From the NCBI GenBank assembly GCA_016710585.1, contig JADJVN010000026.1, forward strand, positions 14,864 through 78,863: a stretch of DNA of 64,000 nucleotides. The letters run 5' to 3'. The stretch's first letter is position 1. The number at the start of each line of letters is the position of its first letter. The position numbers and the translations under genes are program-made. The notes under the pieces are model-generated. The model was not told where the DNA came from and ran no database searches. It worked only from the letters and a program-made list of their open reading frames with translations. Below, one piece after another: positions 28,289 through 38,511 of this stretch. Source of the stretch: Saprospiraceae bacterium. Lineage in GTDB: Bacteria; Bacteroidota; Bacteroidia; Chitinophagales; Saprospiraceae.

Positions 28289-29473
28289 ATGAAGCATATT
28301 GGAGTGATTGGTTGTGGAACGATGGGATTGGGAATAGCTCAAGTTGCTGCATCCAATAATCATTCTGTTTTTATTTACGATAGTTTTCCATCCGCCATAG
28401 ACAAAGCAAGAATCAATTTGAATAAGACCTTGCAAACACTTTTCGATAAGGAGAAAATATCTAAAGAAAAGTGGGATCAAATAATTGCAAATATCACTTG
28501 GTGTATAGACTTAAATGAATTCAAGAACTGCGAATTTGTGATTGAAGCAATCGTGGAAAATTATTCAATAAAAAAAACTGTTTTTGAAAACTTAAGTCAG
28601 ATTGTTTCTGATACATGCATCATAGCAAGTAATACTTCATCGCTTTCTATTACATCATTAGCTTCTTGTGTAAAGAATCCAAAGCGATTTATTGGAGTCC
28701 ATTTTTTTAATCCTGCACCAGTGATGCCATTGGTGGAGATAATTCCTGGTATCCAAACTGAAGAAAATAGCTTGACATTGAGTAAACAACTCATAGCTTC
28801 ATGGAAAAAGGAAATCGTAGTCGCGAAAGATACTCCAGGTTTTATTGTGAATCGAATTGCAAGACCATACTATGGTGAGGCTATAAGGATTTATGAAGAG
28901 AATCTTGCCTCTAAAGAGTATATTGACCAGACGATGAAAAAACTTGGTGGATTCAAAATGGGCCCATTTGAATTAATGGATTTTATTGGTCATGATGTTA
29001 ATTATGCTGTGACTGAAAGTGTGTGGACAGCATTTTATTTTGAACCAAAATATAAGCCTTCATTGTCGCAGAAAAGATTGGTTGAAGCAGCTTACCTAGG
29101 TAGGAAATCGGGTAGAGGTTTTTATAATTATGAAGATGTGAGTCATGAATCAAAAGACATTGAATTGGATTTAGAAAAATCTACAATGATATTTGAAAGG
29201 ATCATCTGTATGTTGATTCATGAGGCGGCAGATGCGCTATATCTTGAGATTGCAAGTAAAGAAGATATTGAAACTGCAATGTGCAAAGGTGTTAATTATC
29301 CTAAAGGATTATTGCATTGGGCTGATGAGATTGGAATAGAAAAATGTGTATCTATTCTGAATTACTATTATAATCTATATCATGAAGAGCGCTATCGATG
29401 TTCAGCTATTTTGCAAATGATGGCAAAATCAAAAATTACATTTTTTAACCATAATGTGTCAGTATGTCTCTAG
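28289..29473 (+). CDS. paaH: 3-hydroxyacyl-CoA dehydrogenase (PaaH-type)
   Basis: This 394-residue enzyme has an N-terminal NAD-binding Rossmann fold (IGVIGCGTMGLGIAQVAAS), the family signature IASNTSSLSITSLAS and the catalytic histidine in FIGVHFFNPAPVMPLVEIIP. The helical domain ends with DTPGFIVNRIARPYYGEA and GRKSGRGFYNYED. A shortened second C-terminal helical domain follows (CKGVNYPKGLLHWADEIG). Its place between paaBCD and a thiolase supports oxidation of 3-hydroxyadipyl-CoA in phenylacetate breakdown. A general short-chain role cannot be excluded. Confidence 0.85.
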   Translation: MKHIGVIGCGTMGLGIAQVAASNNHSVFIYDSFPSAIDKARINLNKTLQTLFDKEKISKEKWDQIIANITWCIDLNEFKNCEFVIEAIVENYSIKKTVFENLSQIVSDTCIIASNTSSLSITSLASCVKNPKRFIGVHFFNPAPVMPLVEIIPGIQTEENSLTLSKQLIASWKKEIVVAKDTPGFIVNRIARPYYGEAIRIYEENLASKEYIDQTMKKLGGFKMGPFELMDFIGHDVNYAVTESVWTAFYFEPKYKPSLSQKRLVEAAYLGRKSGRGFYNYEDVSHESKDIELDLEKSTMIFERIICMLIHEAADALYLEIASKEDIETAMCKGVNYPKGLLHWADEIGIEKCVSILNYYYNLYHEERYRCSAILQMMAKSKITFFNHNVSVCL

Positions 29474-29883
29474 CGGAAAAAGTATTTGACAAGATGTATC
29501 GCAAAGATGGTTTTAGTCAATGGCTGGGCATTGAAAAAATTTTGACTGAAGAAGGTCATTGCATACTAAAGATGGAAGTGCGTGATGAAATGCTTAATGG
29601 ATTTGACGTTGCCCATGGTGGCATCGTGTATTCTTTTTGTGACAGTGCTTTCGCATTTTCATGTAATAGTTATAATAATATTTCTGTATCCATTGAAACT
29701 TCTGTAACCCATACCAAGGCTATATCAAAAGGTGATGTATTGACCGCAGAATCCAAGCTGATTACACAATCGAAAAAAATAGGAACTTATCAAGTGATTG
29801 CAAAAAATCAACATGATGAAATTGTTGCCGTATTTAAAGGGATTTGTTATCGCACTGGAAAAGCAATGATTGAAGATTTATAA
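29464..29883 (+). CDS. paaI: PaaI-type hotdog thioesterase
   Basis: This 139-residue protein has the usual PaaI length. The hotdog-fold signature is visible as MLNGFDVAHGGIVYSFCDSA, and a typical later strand as ALSVSIETSVTHTKA-like residues (ISVSIETSVTHTKAISKGD). PaaI hydrolyses stalled phenylacetyl-CoA-derived thioesters to free CoA. Its start overlaps the dehydrogenase stop by ten bases, which fits translational coupling. Confidence 0.88.
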   Translation: MSLAEKVFDKMYRKDGFSQWLGIEKILTEEGHCILKMEVRDEMLNGFDVAHGGIVYSFCDSAFAFSCNSYNNISVSIETSVTHTKAISKGDVLTAESKLITQSKKIGTYQVIAKNQHDEIVAVFKGICYRTGKAMIEDL

Positions 29884-29901
29884 ATTAATAAAATAGGCAA
29901 A

Positions 29902-31125
29902 ATGAAATCAACATATATTATAGCTGGATTGCGCAGTCCAATAGGATCATTTGGAGGAAGTCTAGCAAGTGTTAGACCTGATGATTTGATGGCGACTATA
30001 CTGAAAGAATTACTTAAAAAGAATCCAACTATTGATCCTAATCTGATCACTGATATTTTCATAGGATGTGCCAATCAAGCTGGTGAAGACAATCGCAATG
30101 TAGCGCGTATGGCTTCATTATTAGCAGGGATTCCATATCGAGTTCCAGCAGAAACGATTAATCGACTTTGTGCATCGGGGATGTCTGCAATAGTACATGC
30201 ACATCATGGGATTCAGTCGAACAATGGCGATTTATTCATTGCTGGAGGCGTCGAGAATATGACCAGAGGACCATGGGTAATCTCAAAGACAAGTTCAGCT
30301 TATGGTCGTGATGCTAAAATGTATGATAGTTCATTTGGTTGGAGATTTATTAATCCAGCTCTAGAAGCATTATATGGTGTAGATAGTATGGGAGAGACGG
30401 CTGAGAATCTTGCAGAGAAATATAATATTTCAAGAGAAGATCAAGATCAATTTGCACTGTGGTCCCAGATGAAAACAAAACAGGCACTAGATAAAAAAAT
30501 ATTTGATGAAGAAATATTTCCAATTCAAGTTGAAATAAATAAAAAGGAAACTAAGATTGTTAGTCAAGATGAGTTTCCCAAAACGAATACAACTATTGAA
30601 GCACTTCAAAAACTGAGACCAGCTTTTCGCAGCAATGGAACGGTGAGCGCGGGAAATGCATCTGGATTGAATGATGGTGCTGCAGCAGTATTAATTGGTT
30701 CGGAAAAGATAGTAGAAAAGTATGATCTAAGTCCATTGTCAAAAGTAATATCATCTGCTGTAGTTGGAGTTGAGCCAAGGATAATGGGCATTGGTCCAGT
30801 TGAAGCAAGTAAGTTAGCTTTGACTAAAGCAAATTTGACCATAGATGACATGGATATCATAGAGATAAATGAGGCTTTTGCAGCCCAGGTTTTAGCATGT
30901 ACACGATCACTAGGCTTGAATGATAATGATCCTCGCATCAATCCCAATGGCGGTGCAATAGCCTTGGGACATCCTCTTGGAATGAGTGGAACCAGATTGA
31001 TTCACACTGCTAGTTTAGAATTACAAAGAAGATGGGGAAATAAAGGCGGAAATCCAAAATATGCATTGTGTACAATGTGTATCGGCGTTGGGATGGGATA
31101 TGCTTGTGTGATAGCTACGCCATGA
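29902..31125 (+). CDS. paaJ: Thiolase, 3-oxoadipyl-CoA type
   Basis: This 407-residue protein has all thiolase signatures: the nucleophile Cys in INRLCASGMSAIVHAHHG (about residue 91), EINEAFAAQVLACTRSLG, PNGGAIALGHPLGMSGTRL and the second active-site Cys in CTMCIGVGMGYACVI. As the last gene of the paa operon it probably cleaves 3-oxoadipyl-CoA to succinyl-CoA and acetyl-CoA. A palindromic repeat array starts right after its stop. Confidence 0.87.
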   Translation: MKSTYIIAGLRSPIGSFGGSLASVRPDDLMATILKELLKKNPTIDPNLITDIFIGCANQAGEDNRNVARMASLLAGIPYRVPAETINRLCASGMSAIVHAHHGIQSNNGDLFIAGGVENMTRGPWVISKTSSAYGRDAKMYDSSFGWRFINPALEALYGVDSMGETAENLAEKYNISREDQDQFALWSQMKTKQALDKKIFDEEIFPIQVEINKKETKIVSQDEFPKTNTTIEALQKLRPAFRSNGTVSAGNASGLNDGAAAVLIGSEKIVEKYDLSPLSKVISSAVVGVEPRIMGIGPVEASKLALTKANLTIDDMDIIEINEAFAAQVLACTRSLGLNDNDPRINPNGGAIALGHPLGMSGTRLIHTASLELQRRWGNKGGNPKYALCTMCIGVGMGYACVIATP

Positions 31126-31284
31126 GTAGTTAGTAGTTAGTTTTTAGTAATAAGTTGTAAGTAATAAGTTGTAAGTCTATGTTGTAAGTTGTAAGTCATA
31201 AGTCTAAGTGTTAATTTCTCTTTCTACTTACAACTTTTTACTTTCTACTTTCCACTTTTTACTTTCTACTTCCCACTTTTTCCA
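31126..31284. repeat. Imperfect palindromic array (AAGTTGTAAGT-type), copy 1
   Basis: The left part holds repeated TTAGTAGTTAG and ATAAGTTGTAAGT units. The right part holds near-complementary units such as ACTTACAACTTTTTACTTTC, ending in CTACTTCCCACTTTTTCC. The RNA could fold into a long, imperfect hairpin. The right arm ends at the stop codon of the minus-strand gene at 31285; the left arm ends just after the thiolase stop. Related arrays lie at 36838 and 38288. Confidence 0.8.
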
Positions 31285-32781
31285 TTATCTATTCACTACC
31301 ACCTTACCGCTCTGCATAAATTTATTTCTTCCATCAATAATCCGATAATAATACATCCCGGCAGATAATGAACTCAAATCCACTTGTGTCACTCGACCCT
31401 GTACCACATGATGCTGAACAATGCGTCCCTGCTGATCGTAGAGATTAAGATAATACTTGCGATCATAAAACTCTACATCATTCATGTAGACATTCACATA
31501 GTCCTGTGCAGGATTAGGAGAGAGAAGAAATAGATCCTTATGTGGCTCTTTCTCAGTGATAAAATCTGTGGTGCAGCCAGGGACGATGCAGCCGTTGCTA
31601 TCAGTCTTTGCAATCCAACATTTTGAACTGTGATTTCCTTCAAGCCAATTTACTCCTGTAAGATAAAATCCTCCATCAGAGGATTTACTTATATTCTCGA
31701 ATCGTGCGGATGTTCCAGCCCTGTTACTTTCGAATCTTTGCTCCCATAGACTATCACCTGAGGAAGAGAACTTAATGAGCCATCCTTTAGTCCCTTTGCT
31801 GGAGAAGGTTTCTTTGATCTGTCCAGCACAGATCAAATTCTCTGCTTCATCTTGTATGCAGTTTATAGTTTCACAAGTGTATCCATTGAATGCTATTTTT
31901 TTATCGAGGACTTTTCCTGAAGTATCTATAATTTGAATATACTGGCGCCAGTCTTCTCCTGAAAAATTTTTGAAATGGGTCCCTGTAAAAATTAAATTCC
32001 CATTTTTTAAAAGCTTACCATCAACCAAGCCTTCTCCATAAATAGGATCTTCATAGTTCTTCCTCCAAATAAAATTTCCCTTATGATCATATTTTACAAT
32101 GAATGAAATATTTTTATTAGAGATAAAAAAACCACAAGCATAAAGAAATCCATTTTGATCCTCTACCACACCATGATATCCTTCTATTCCATTGGAAAAA
32201 TCCTTCGGTAAATGATGTGAGTTGATAAAATTACCCATGCTATCTACCAATAGCATCCATGAATTATTCCGATTTCGATCAGTAGCTGGATCATTATGAT
32301 TATCCACTCCTACTGCGCAGAGATTTCCTGTTTTTGTTCTAATCATATCTTCAAATGCAGGAAGATTTCGATCATTTATACTGGGATACTCTCTTGTCCA
32401 GATCGTATCAAAATTTGAATCTAGTTTAGCGAGATATGCATAATGAACTGTGTCTTTGCTGATGAACTTTGTGCCACACATCCATACTGCAGAATCCTCA
32501 TAGATCGCTTGATAACATAATATTCGATTTATAGAATCCAGATAAGATCGACTAATCACAACCTTTCCTTTTGAATTCAGTTCATTATAAAAGGCTGTTA
32601 AACCAATATAAGTTCTATAATTCGAAGCAGAGACTGCGACAATTTTATTCTTGTTTAGTTCAATTGCTGGCATAGCAATAACTTCAACATATTCTTCAGG
32701 TCGAGGAATAATGGTACTGAAGCCAGATTGTGCTGATACAATGCTATTCATAATATAAAAGAAAAGAGATAAATATTTCAT
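31285..32781 (-). CDS. Secreted beta-propeller-like protein with T9SS sorting domain
   Basis: This 498-residue protein has a signal peptide (LSLFFYIMNSIVSAQ). It repeats blade-like units of the form 'x-x-G-x-LxxxG-xxxDxxGNxxW' (for example KYDHKGNFIWRKNYE and KLLKNGNLIFTGTHF), as in PQQ or similar propellers. The end (LLSPNPAQDYVNVYMNDVEF through AGMYYYRIID to GKVVV) is a T9SS type A sorting domain. Its function is unknown; it is probably exposed on the cell surface. A terminator upstream (32792) separates it from the preceding gene. Confidence 0.75.
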   Translation of the reverse strand: MKYLSLFFYIMNSIVSAQSGFSTIIPRPEEYVEVIAMPAIELNKNKIVAVSASNYRTYIGLTAFYNELNSKGKVVISRSYLDSINRILCYQAIYEDSAVWMCGTKFISKDTVHYAYLAKLDSNFDTIWTREYPSINDRNLPAFEDMIRTKTGNLCAVGVDNHNDPATDRNRNNSWMLLVDSMGNFINSHHLPKDFSNGIEGYHGVVEDQNGFLYACGFFISNKNISFIVKYDHKGNFIWRKNYEDPIYGEGLVDGKLLKNGNLIFTGTHFKNFSGEDWRQYIQIIDTSGKVLDKKIAFNGYTCETINCIQDEAENLICAGQIKETFSSKGTKGWLIKFSSSGDSLWEQRFESNRAGTSARFENISKSSDGGFYLTGVNWLEGNHSSKCWIAKTDSNGCIVPGCTTDFITEKEPHKDLFLLSPNPAQDYVNVYMNDVEFYDRKYYLNLYDQQGRIVQHHVVQGRVTQVDLSSLSAGMYYYRIIDGRNKFMQSGKVVVNR

Positions 32782-32791
32782 CAGTTCGAAT

Positions 32792-32820
32792 TAAAAAAGA
32801 GGGCAGTATTGCTACTGCCC
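32792..32820 (-). terminator. Intrinsic terminator after the large T9SS gene
   Basis: A perfect eight-base stem, GGGCAGTA and TACTGCCC with a four-base loop at 32801-32820, is followed on the minus strand by TCTTTTTT. It lies 15 bases past the stop at 32835. Confidence 0.8.
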
Positions 32821-32834
32821 CTGCAAATATTTAA

Positions 32835-35800
32835 TTATTGTTTTAAAATTATTGCTTTTGAGATTAATTTTTGACCTTCTTTCAATATTGCAATATAGTT
32901 TCCAGGATTCAATTGCGAAATTGAAACTTGCATTTGTTTTTTCCCTTTTTCTAGATCTAAAGACCTCACTAATTTTCCATCAAAATTAATGATCTGTAAA
33001 TTTAATGCTTTATCTGATATTTCTTCATTTAATTCAATCTGAATTCGGTCCCTTTGAGAAGTAATGGTACCCAAATTATTAAATTTATTTGATTCTTTTT
33101 GCTTCAAAGATTGGCTACTTTGTGATTGTTGATTCGTACTTGTTTCAATGATTGGAGTATAGTCTATACCATAATAAAATGATAAAATAGCTTGAGCTGC
33201 GTATGCCCCTAGGGTGCGATTTTCTGCTATAGACTGCAGACTTATTACAGCAGATGAATCTAGATTCCATAATGCTGTTTCAGCGAGTTTGGCAGATTTA
33301 AGGACATTATAATATACAGTAAAATCCTGTTTCTACATTGCTTGAAGGCATAGAATTTACGATTATATCCGCAGTCAGAACAGATCCATAATTCAATTGT
33401 ACTAAAGCTCTAGTCATGGAATAATGTATTCCTACTTGTGATGACGATAAATTATCTGCGGCTTCAATATTATTATTACTTAAATAATATTGTATTAATT
33501 GATCCACAATAGCTGTCTTCTGCTGTCCATCCCCCATATTGTTTACTTGAGTTTGAAATCCATCTACATTGCCCCCAGTAATCTTTGGAATTAAAAAATC
33601 ACAACCATCTGTTGCTCCCAAATTAGGACAATTATTTAAATCAACATTCAGATTACACATTGGTGGATTTTGATCACTTGTTTTAGTATAATATTTAAAA
33701 ATATTTGAAGAATTTTCATTATCAATATGATTGTTTTGGCTTGGTTGACAGATAATTTGGAATTTTTCATTTGGAGTTATAGGAGCTTGTGACCCACAAT
33801 TTCCTTGATCTCCTATGAGTCCATAAATCTTCCATGCATTATCTCTTATCGTGTGAGTATTGCAATACATTTGTAATCCAGTATTATCTTTTTGAACTTG
33901 CTCACCTGCAGTGAGATATGTAAAAGTATTTTTTTGATGAAAACTGGATGAAGTTGTATTTTCTGATACTATACCTAAAGAAAGGAAATTACTAGGTACA
34001 TTATTTGGCTGAATAAATGCATTTTCATCTTCATAAACATTTCTTAAGCTACCAAAGTTAGAAACACCTATACTCATAGGAACAAATGCTAATTGATTAA
34101 CATATCCACTTAAATTAAACTGGTTTCCATTTCTAATAGCATTACCTTCTCCTGATCCAAATAGGATACCAACTATATTGTCAGAAAAATACGTTATTAT
34201 CCAATACTGAAATAGTAGCTTTCGGATCTGCTCCACCAAATGCCTTAATTCCATATTGTAAGCCAGTCATTGTACTATTAGAATTTACACTATATTTTGA
34301 GCCAAAACTATTGGTACCAATACCTTTTAGTTCATGAGGAATAGCTAAAGTATTTAACCAAGTAGATCCTGTAAATGTCATCCCTTTAGCTTGGTTGGCA
34401 GAAACAAAAATTGGAGTGCCAATACCCATATAAACACATGGCTGACCAATATTTATTATTGAACATTGATAGTAGGAATAATCTTTTAAGAATGCATCAC
34501 ATAAGAAGTGGGAGTTGGAAATATTGCTAGTATTGCCAATACATGGACAAAATGTATCCCTTTATAGCAATTAAGAATTATACTACCATTTATCATGTTT
34601 AAAGTCCCACCTCCATCTGATTCAGATGGGATTATTCTTCCTGCACTACTATATTTGGCTTTATCGACTAATACACCGATTTTTGCATCTTGAATGGTAG
34701 AACCATTAATGATTACAGTAGAACCATTATGAGCTTCGATTCCATCCCACATCCAGTCTTGATTACAAGCATTTAAGCCTTTTAAAATACTACCATTCAA
34801 AATAAGTGTGCCACCATTTTTTACTACTATTTTTGGTATCATGTCAAAAGTTGGATCATTTTGAGATAAGATATCATAATCAACCAACTCCCAACTGGCG
34901 CCAAATTGCAATGTACTATTATTTACTGTAAGAGTAGCACCAGATTCAACAGTTACTGTAGCTTTTATCTTGCGACTGGTATTCCAATCTGTGGCTATGG
35001 ATATATTTGCTGGTGTAATGATATCATCACCACTATATGTTATCTTGTTTTGACAATTTTTTGAGAATGTATAGAAATAATAATCATCATGATTTAGTTC
35101 GTTATCGCCACTTATGATTATGTTACCTTCACAATCAAAACCTATGTCGAAAGAACAGTTAATGTTCCAATTGTCAACCTCAAATGTGCGTTCTGATCGA
35201 TTTTGTAGATTTAAATCAAAAGTAGCAAAATAACCATCAGCTTTTAGAATATTAGGAAAAAAACCTTCTTGATAAAATCTACTTTTAGCGCCTAGCATAT
35301 AAATTTCTCCATCCTTCAGTTCAAGTTTTGCATAATAATCTGGAGCTTCACATGCTCCTACATTTATGGCTTTTTCCACTTCACCATTTGAAATTTCCAC
35401 TTTCAATATTGCTAAGTCATCATATCTGAGTGAAATATCTCCTAATTCCGGGCAAGGAGAATATTTATCTATCGAGATTTTATCAAAATAACAACCAAGA
35501 TAAACATAATCACCGTTTTGAAGTATATCCCATCCGCTTTCATTATGAGTTTCTATATCTACACTAGCGCAAGCGATGCATCATTTATTTGGACATCTAT
35601 ATATTTTCCTTGAGTCATAAGTTCATCCTCACTATATTTTTCACTCCAAAGTTTTGCCCCTGATTGACTAAGGACCGAAGCATAAACATCCTCTATACCA
35701 TCATGATGCCCAACTTCAATCCATCCTGTAAATGCATATTTATCTACCCCATCGTGTTTAAACTTGATAACACCTCTTGCTACTGTACCTTCTTCACCTA

Positions 35801-36539
35801 TATAATAGCCTCCATTCCCAAAACTAGGATCTGGATTTCCATCCTTATCCATGACAATAATTACTGCTTTAGTTTTGCCACCAACATTACCCGCACCAGA
35901 GCCTATCATCCCTGTGATTTTGTCCATTTTCAATAATTGGAAAAAATTAATTCCGTAATAACTAACTCCAAATAATGAAAGACCTAATGCTTGATTACTA
36001 TAATTCATTAATTTGGGATATCCAGGCAATGGTTCTCCTGTTTCTGCATTAGCTTTTAATATTATACTCCATTTATCGCCACAGTGTAATTTATTTTGTT
36101 TGCCAGTTGCAACGATGATATTTCCATCTTCCCAAACATTGTCAAATTGTCCGAGACCATCTGCGGCGTCAATTGCTAAATACTCTTTTTCCCAAATCAA
36201 TTTATTGGTTTTAATATTAATTTTACCTACGATAGGGTGTTGAAATATCATATTATTCCCATCAGGACAACCATTTTGATCATCAAAAATAGTCCATCCC
36301 GCAAAGTAATTATGAGTACAATCTGAACTCATAAACATAGATACAGGCCAATCTTCAGAATTAGAACGCAAAGTTGATTCTAAAGTAACTGCACCAGTTT
36401 TTGTAGGTTGAGCTTGTAGTAAAAAACTTATAAAGAGAAATAATATGCTAGATATTAATTTAAATTTAAAGCCATTTTTTGAAAGTTTGAAAGTTTGAAA
36501 TAATCTATGCAAACTTTCTGAGGACGTGAAATTTTTCAT
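32835..36539 (-). CDS. Large T9SS-exported protein with propeller and beta-helix parts, frame broken four times
   Basis: Four fragments in different frames line up as one 1234-residue protein. They are 36539 to about 35565 (signal SSILFLFISFLLQAQ, then propeller-like repeats), 35570-34549 (right-handed beta-helix units such as VESGATLTVNNSTLQFG, GGTLILNGSILKG, GSTVIINGSTIQDA), 34549-34187, and 34187-33321, continuing to 32835. The end has QAILSFYYGIDYTPIIE and a T9SS sorting domain (LVRSLDLEKGKKQMQVSISQ). The breaks are near 35563-35572 (one base short), at the four-A run 34549-34552 (one short), at the five-A run 34185-34189 (one extra) and at the four-A run 33321-33324 (one extra). They sum to zero. 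The frames between breaks are clean, which argues against old decay. Confidence 0.75.
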
Positions 36540-37023
36540 GTTAAATGTTTTATAAAATTATTAAAAAAGGTTTAAGGATAGCTGTATAATTCTGCTACCA
36601 AATCAGTACAATATAAATGGCCATTTCTATTGTGTATTTCATCATAGAGTCTCTTCAATATACGTAGGTAATGAAATACTTTTTCAAATCTATGACAATG
36701 ATCCTTTTACCCAAAATAAAATGTGAATTATTTTCAAACTTTAACATATATGCCAAGTTGTATAAGTGTATTATCATAGTTTTCTACATTTTATAAAAAT
36801 GGGATCTTTGTATATAAGTAATTTCTATAAAATTAGTAGCTAGTGATTTGTAATTAGTGGTTAGTGATTTGTAGTTAGTGGCAAGTGGTTAGTAAATAGT
36901 TATTGAAAGTGAGTTAAAAAAGTCAAGGCTATTCAGACATTAAGAATTAGCAACTTTCAGCTTTCCACTTTTATCATTTATTCATAATCTATTCACTGAT
37001 TTGAATTAATTGTAAAACCAAAT
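36540..37023. other. Intergenic region holding a repeat array
   Basis: 484 bases lie between two minus-strand T9SS genes. Apart from the palindromic array at 36838-36985 I see no gene, RNA or clear promoter in it. Confidence 0.5.
36838..36985. repeat. Imperfect palindromic array, copy 2 (degenerate)
   Basis: Units such as AGTGATTTGTAATTAGTGG and TTAGTGATTTGTAGTTAGTG form the left part. The right part contains CAACTTTCAGCTTTCCACTT and ends close to the 3' end of the minus-strand gene at 37024, as in the other two copies. The arms are more diverged here. Confidence 0.65.
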
Positions 37024-37939
37024 CTATAATTTAACAAACTTAAAGATCTGGGATAAATTATTTTCATTTTGAACCTGTAGAAAATAAAGACCTGTTGACA
37101 AGTCTGACACATCGATGGAATGTGCTTGAGCATTAATTTTATTGGCAAGAATAATTTGTCCAGTTGAATTCAGAATGAGATATGTAATTGTAGAATTTTC
37201 AAAATTATGTGTAGAGAAACTTAAGTTCTGATTTACAACAGTTGAAAGCAATCGAACAGAAGCAAATTCACTTGGATCTTTAATTGAAATTTTAATTTTA
37301 TTTGGTCTGATAGAATCGCAAGGAATGGAGTCAAAATTGAAGAGACCATATTTCGGATCATCATAACATCGCAGTTTGAATTGAGAATTGCGATCTGTAA
37401 TGCAATGAAATTCTGCAAAGAAAAAATACTCATTCACCATTCCAAATCTTTCATATAAAATAGGTTCGCCATTAGGCAAATCACAAACAGCTTTCATTTT
37501 CAATTTTTTTTGAAGAAAATTATAACTGCTATCTATGTCTCTCTCTAATATTTCAAATTCCACGAATCTTCCGTCTCCAATAAATTGTGCGGTTTCGCCG
37601 GTAAATAAATCAAAGTCATAGAGTAAATAAAATGAATCTTGAGCAAAGAGAAAAATTTTTCCTCCATTTTGGTAAATGAACTTATCAGGATTTGACACAG
37701 TGAACACCGTGCCATTAGTAAGCTTTGAATAGTAATTTACTTTTAGTTTTTTGCAAAGCTTATTTTGGATAAGACTGTCTTTTTCTACAAATAGCTCTCG
37801 ATGGCTATAGTAAGTGTCTCCCCACCATGTAGTATTTATTAGCTGATAAGTCCATTTTGCTCCAATGGGGAGCAAACTCTAGCTGAGCTTGCAATGACAT
37901 GCAAACAAAAAAGAAGGCAATTGTAAAGTGATTTTTCAT
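37024..37939 (-). CDS. Secreted protein with T9SS sorting domain, frame broken after the signal peptide
   Basis: An ATG at 37939 gives a signal peptide (KNHFTIAFFFVCMSLQAQL) that runs out of frame near 37868-37885. Removing one base joins it to LPIGAKWTYQLINTTWWGDT, giving 304 residues. The mature part is not a family I recognise. The C-terminus (ITYLILNSTGQIILANKINA through STGLYFLQVQNEN to FKFVKL) is a T9SS type A sorting domain. Without the repair only a TTG at 37873-37875 could start the protein, and it would lack a signal. Confidence 0.7.
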
Positions 37940-37962
37940 AATTTTTAAGCTTGTGTATAACA

Positions 37963-38262
37963 CTATATAACGATTAATTTTCCGATTTGTGTAGTCTTAT
38001 CCCTTACTTTTATTCTATAATAATAAATTCCTTTGGGATAGTTTTCTAAGTGGATTTTTTCTTCTCTGCTGTATATCGGTCGATTGGTCACAAATTTTCC
38101 TGATGAATTGTACAAAACCAGTTCAGTGTATTGAGGAATATCCTCTTTTGATAAAACATAAAAGTAATCCTTTGCAGGATTGGGATAGATGTTATAAACT
38201 TTTTCTTTATAAGCATTTTCTTCTATTTCTTTCAGTCCACTGATGACAGTAAAAGTATTCAC
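37963..38262 (-). pseudogene. Orphan T9SS sorting domain, likely 3' remnant of a gene
   Basis: The 99 residues consist almost entirely of a T9SS type A sorting domain (VYNIYPNPAKDYFYVLSKED, PKGIYYYRIKVRDKTTQIG, ending KLIVI). There is no signal peptide and no cargo. A TGA stands two codons before the GTG at 38260-38262, and a palindromic array begins 26 bases upstream. It looks like the tail of a larger exported protein whose front was lost, perhaps by recombination at the array. Confidence 0.6.
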
Positions 38263-38287
38263 TATTCAAATTATCAGAACAAGATTA

Positions 38288-38500
38288 TTGGGATAATAGT
38301 GGCTAGTAGCTAGTAATTAGTAGTTAGTAATTAGTAAATAGTAATTAGTTGTTAGTAATTAGTTGTTAGTAATTAGTTGTTAGTAATTAGTAGATAGTAA
38401 TTAGTGATTAGTCGAAAGTTGGGATTATCGATTTAACTTACAACTTTCTACTTACAACTTTCTACTTACAACTTTCTACTTTCTACTTCCCATATTATCC
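38288..38500. repeat. Imperfect palindromic array with 14-base period, copy 3
   Basis: The left arm repeats GTTGTTAGTAATTA with a 14-base period at 38320-38400. The right arm, read on the minus strand, repeats GTTGTAAGTAGAAA with the same period at 38430-38485. The two arms are therefore near complements and could form one long hairpin. The right arm ends just before the stop codon region of the receptor gene at 38512. Confidence 0.85.
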
Positions 38501-38511
38501 ATACACTATTT

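Noticed and set aside
30593..30947. Minus-strand frames inside the thiolase gene
   Set aside because: The thiolase motifs on the plus strand are complete and the reverse frames have no recognisable features.
38288..38500. CRISPR array because of the regular period
   Set aside because: The units are only 14 bases long, there are no spacers of constant length, and no cas genes are nearby.
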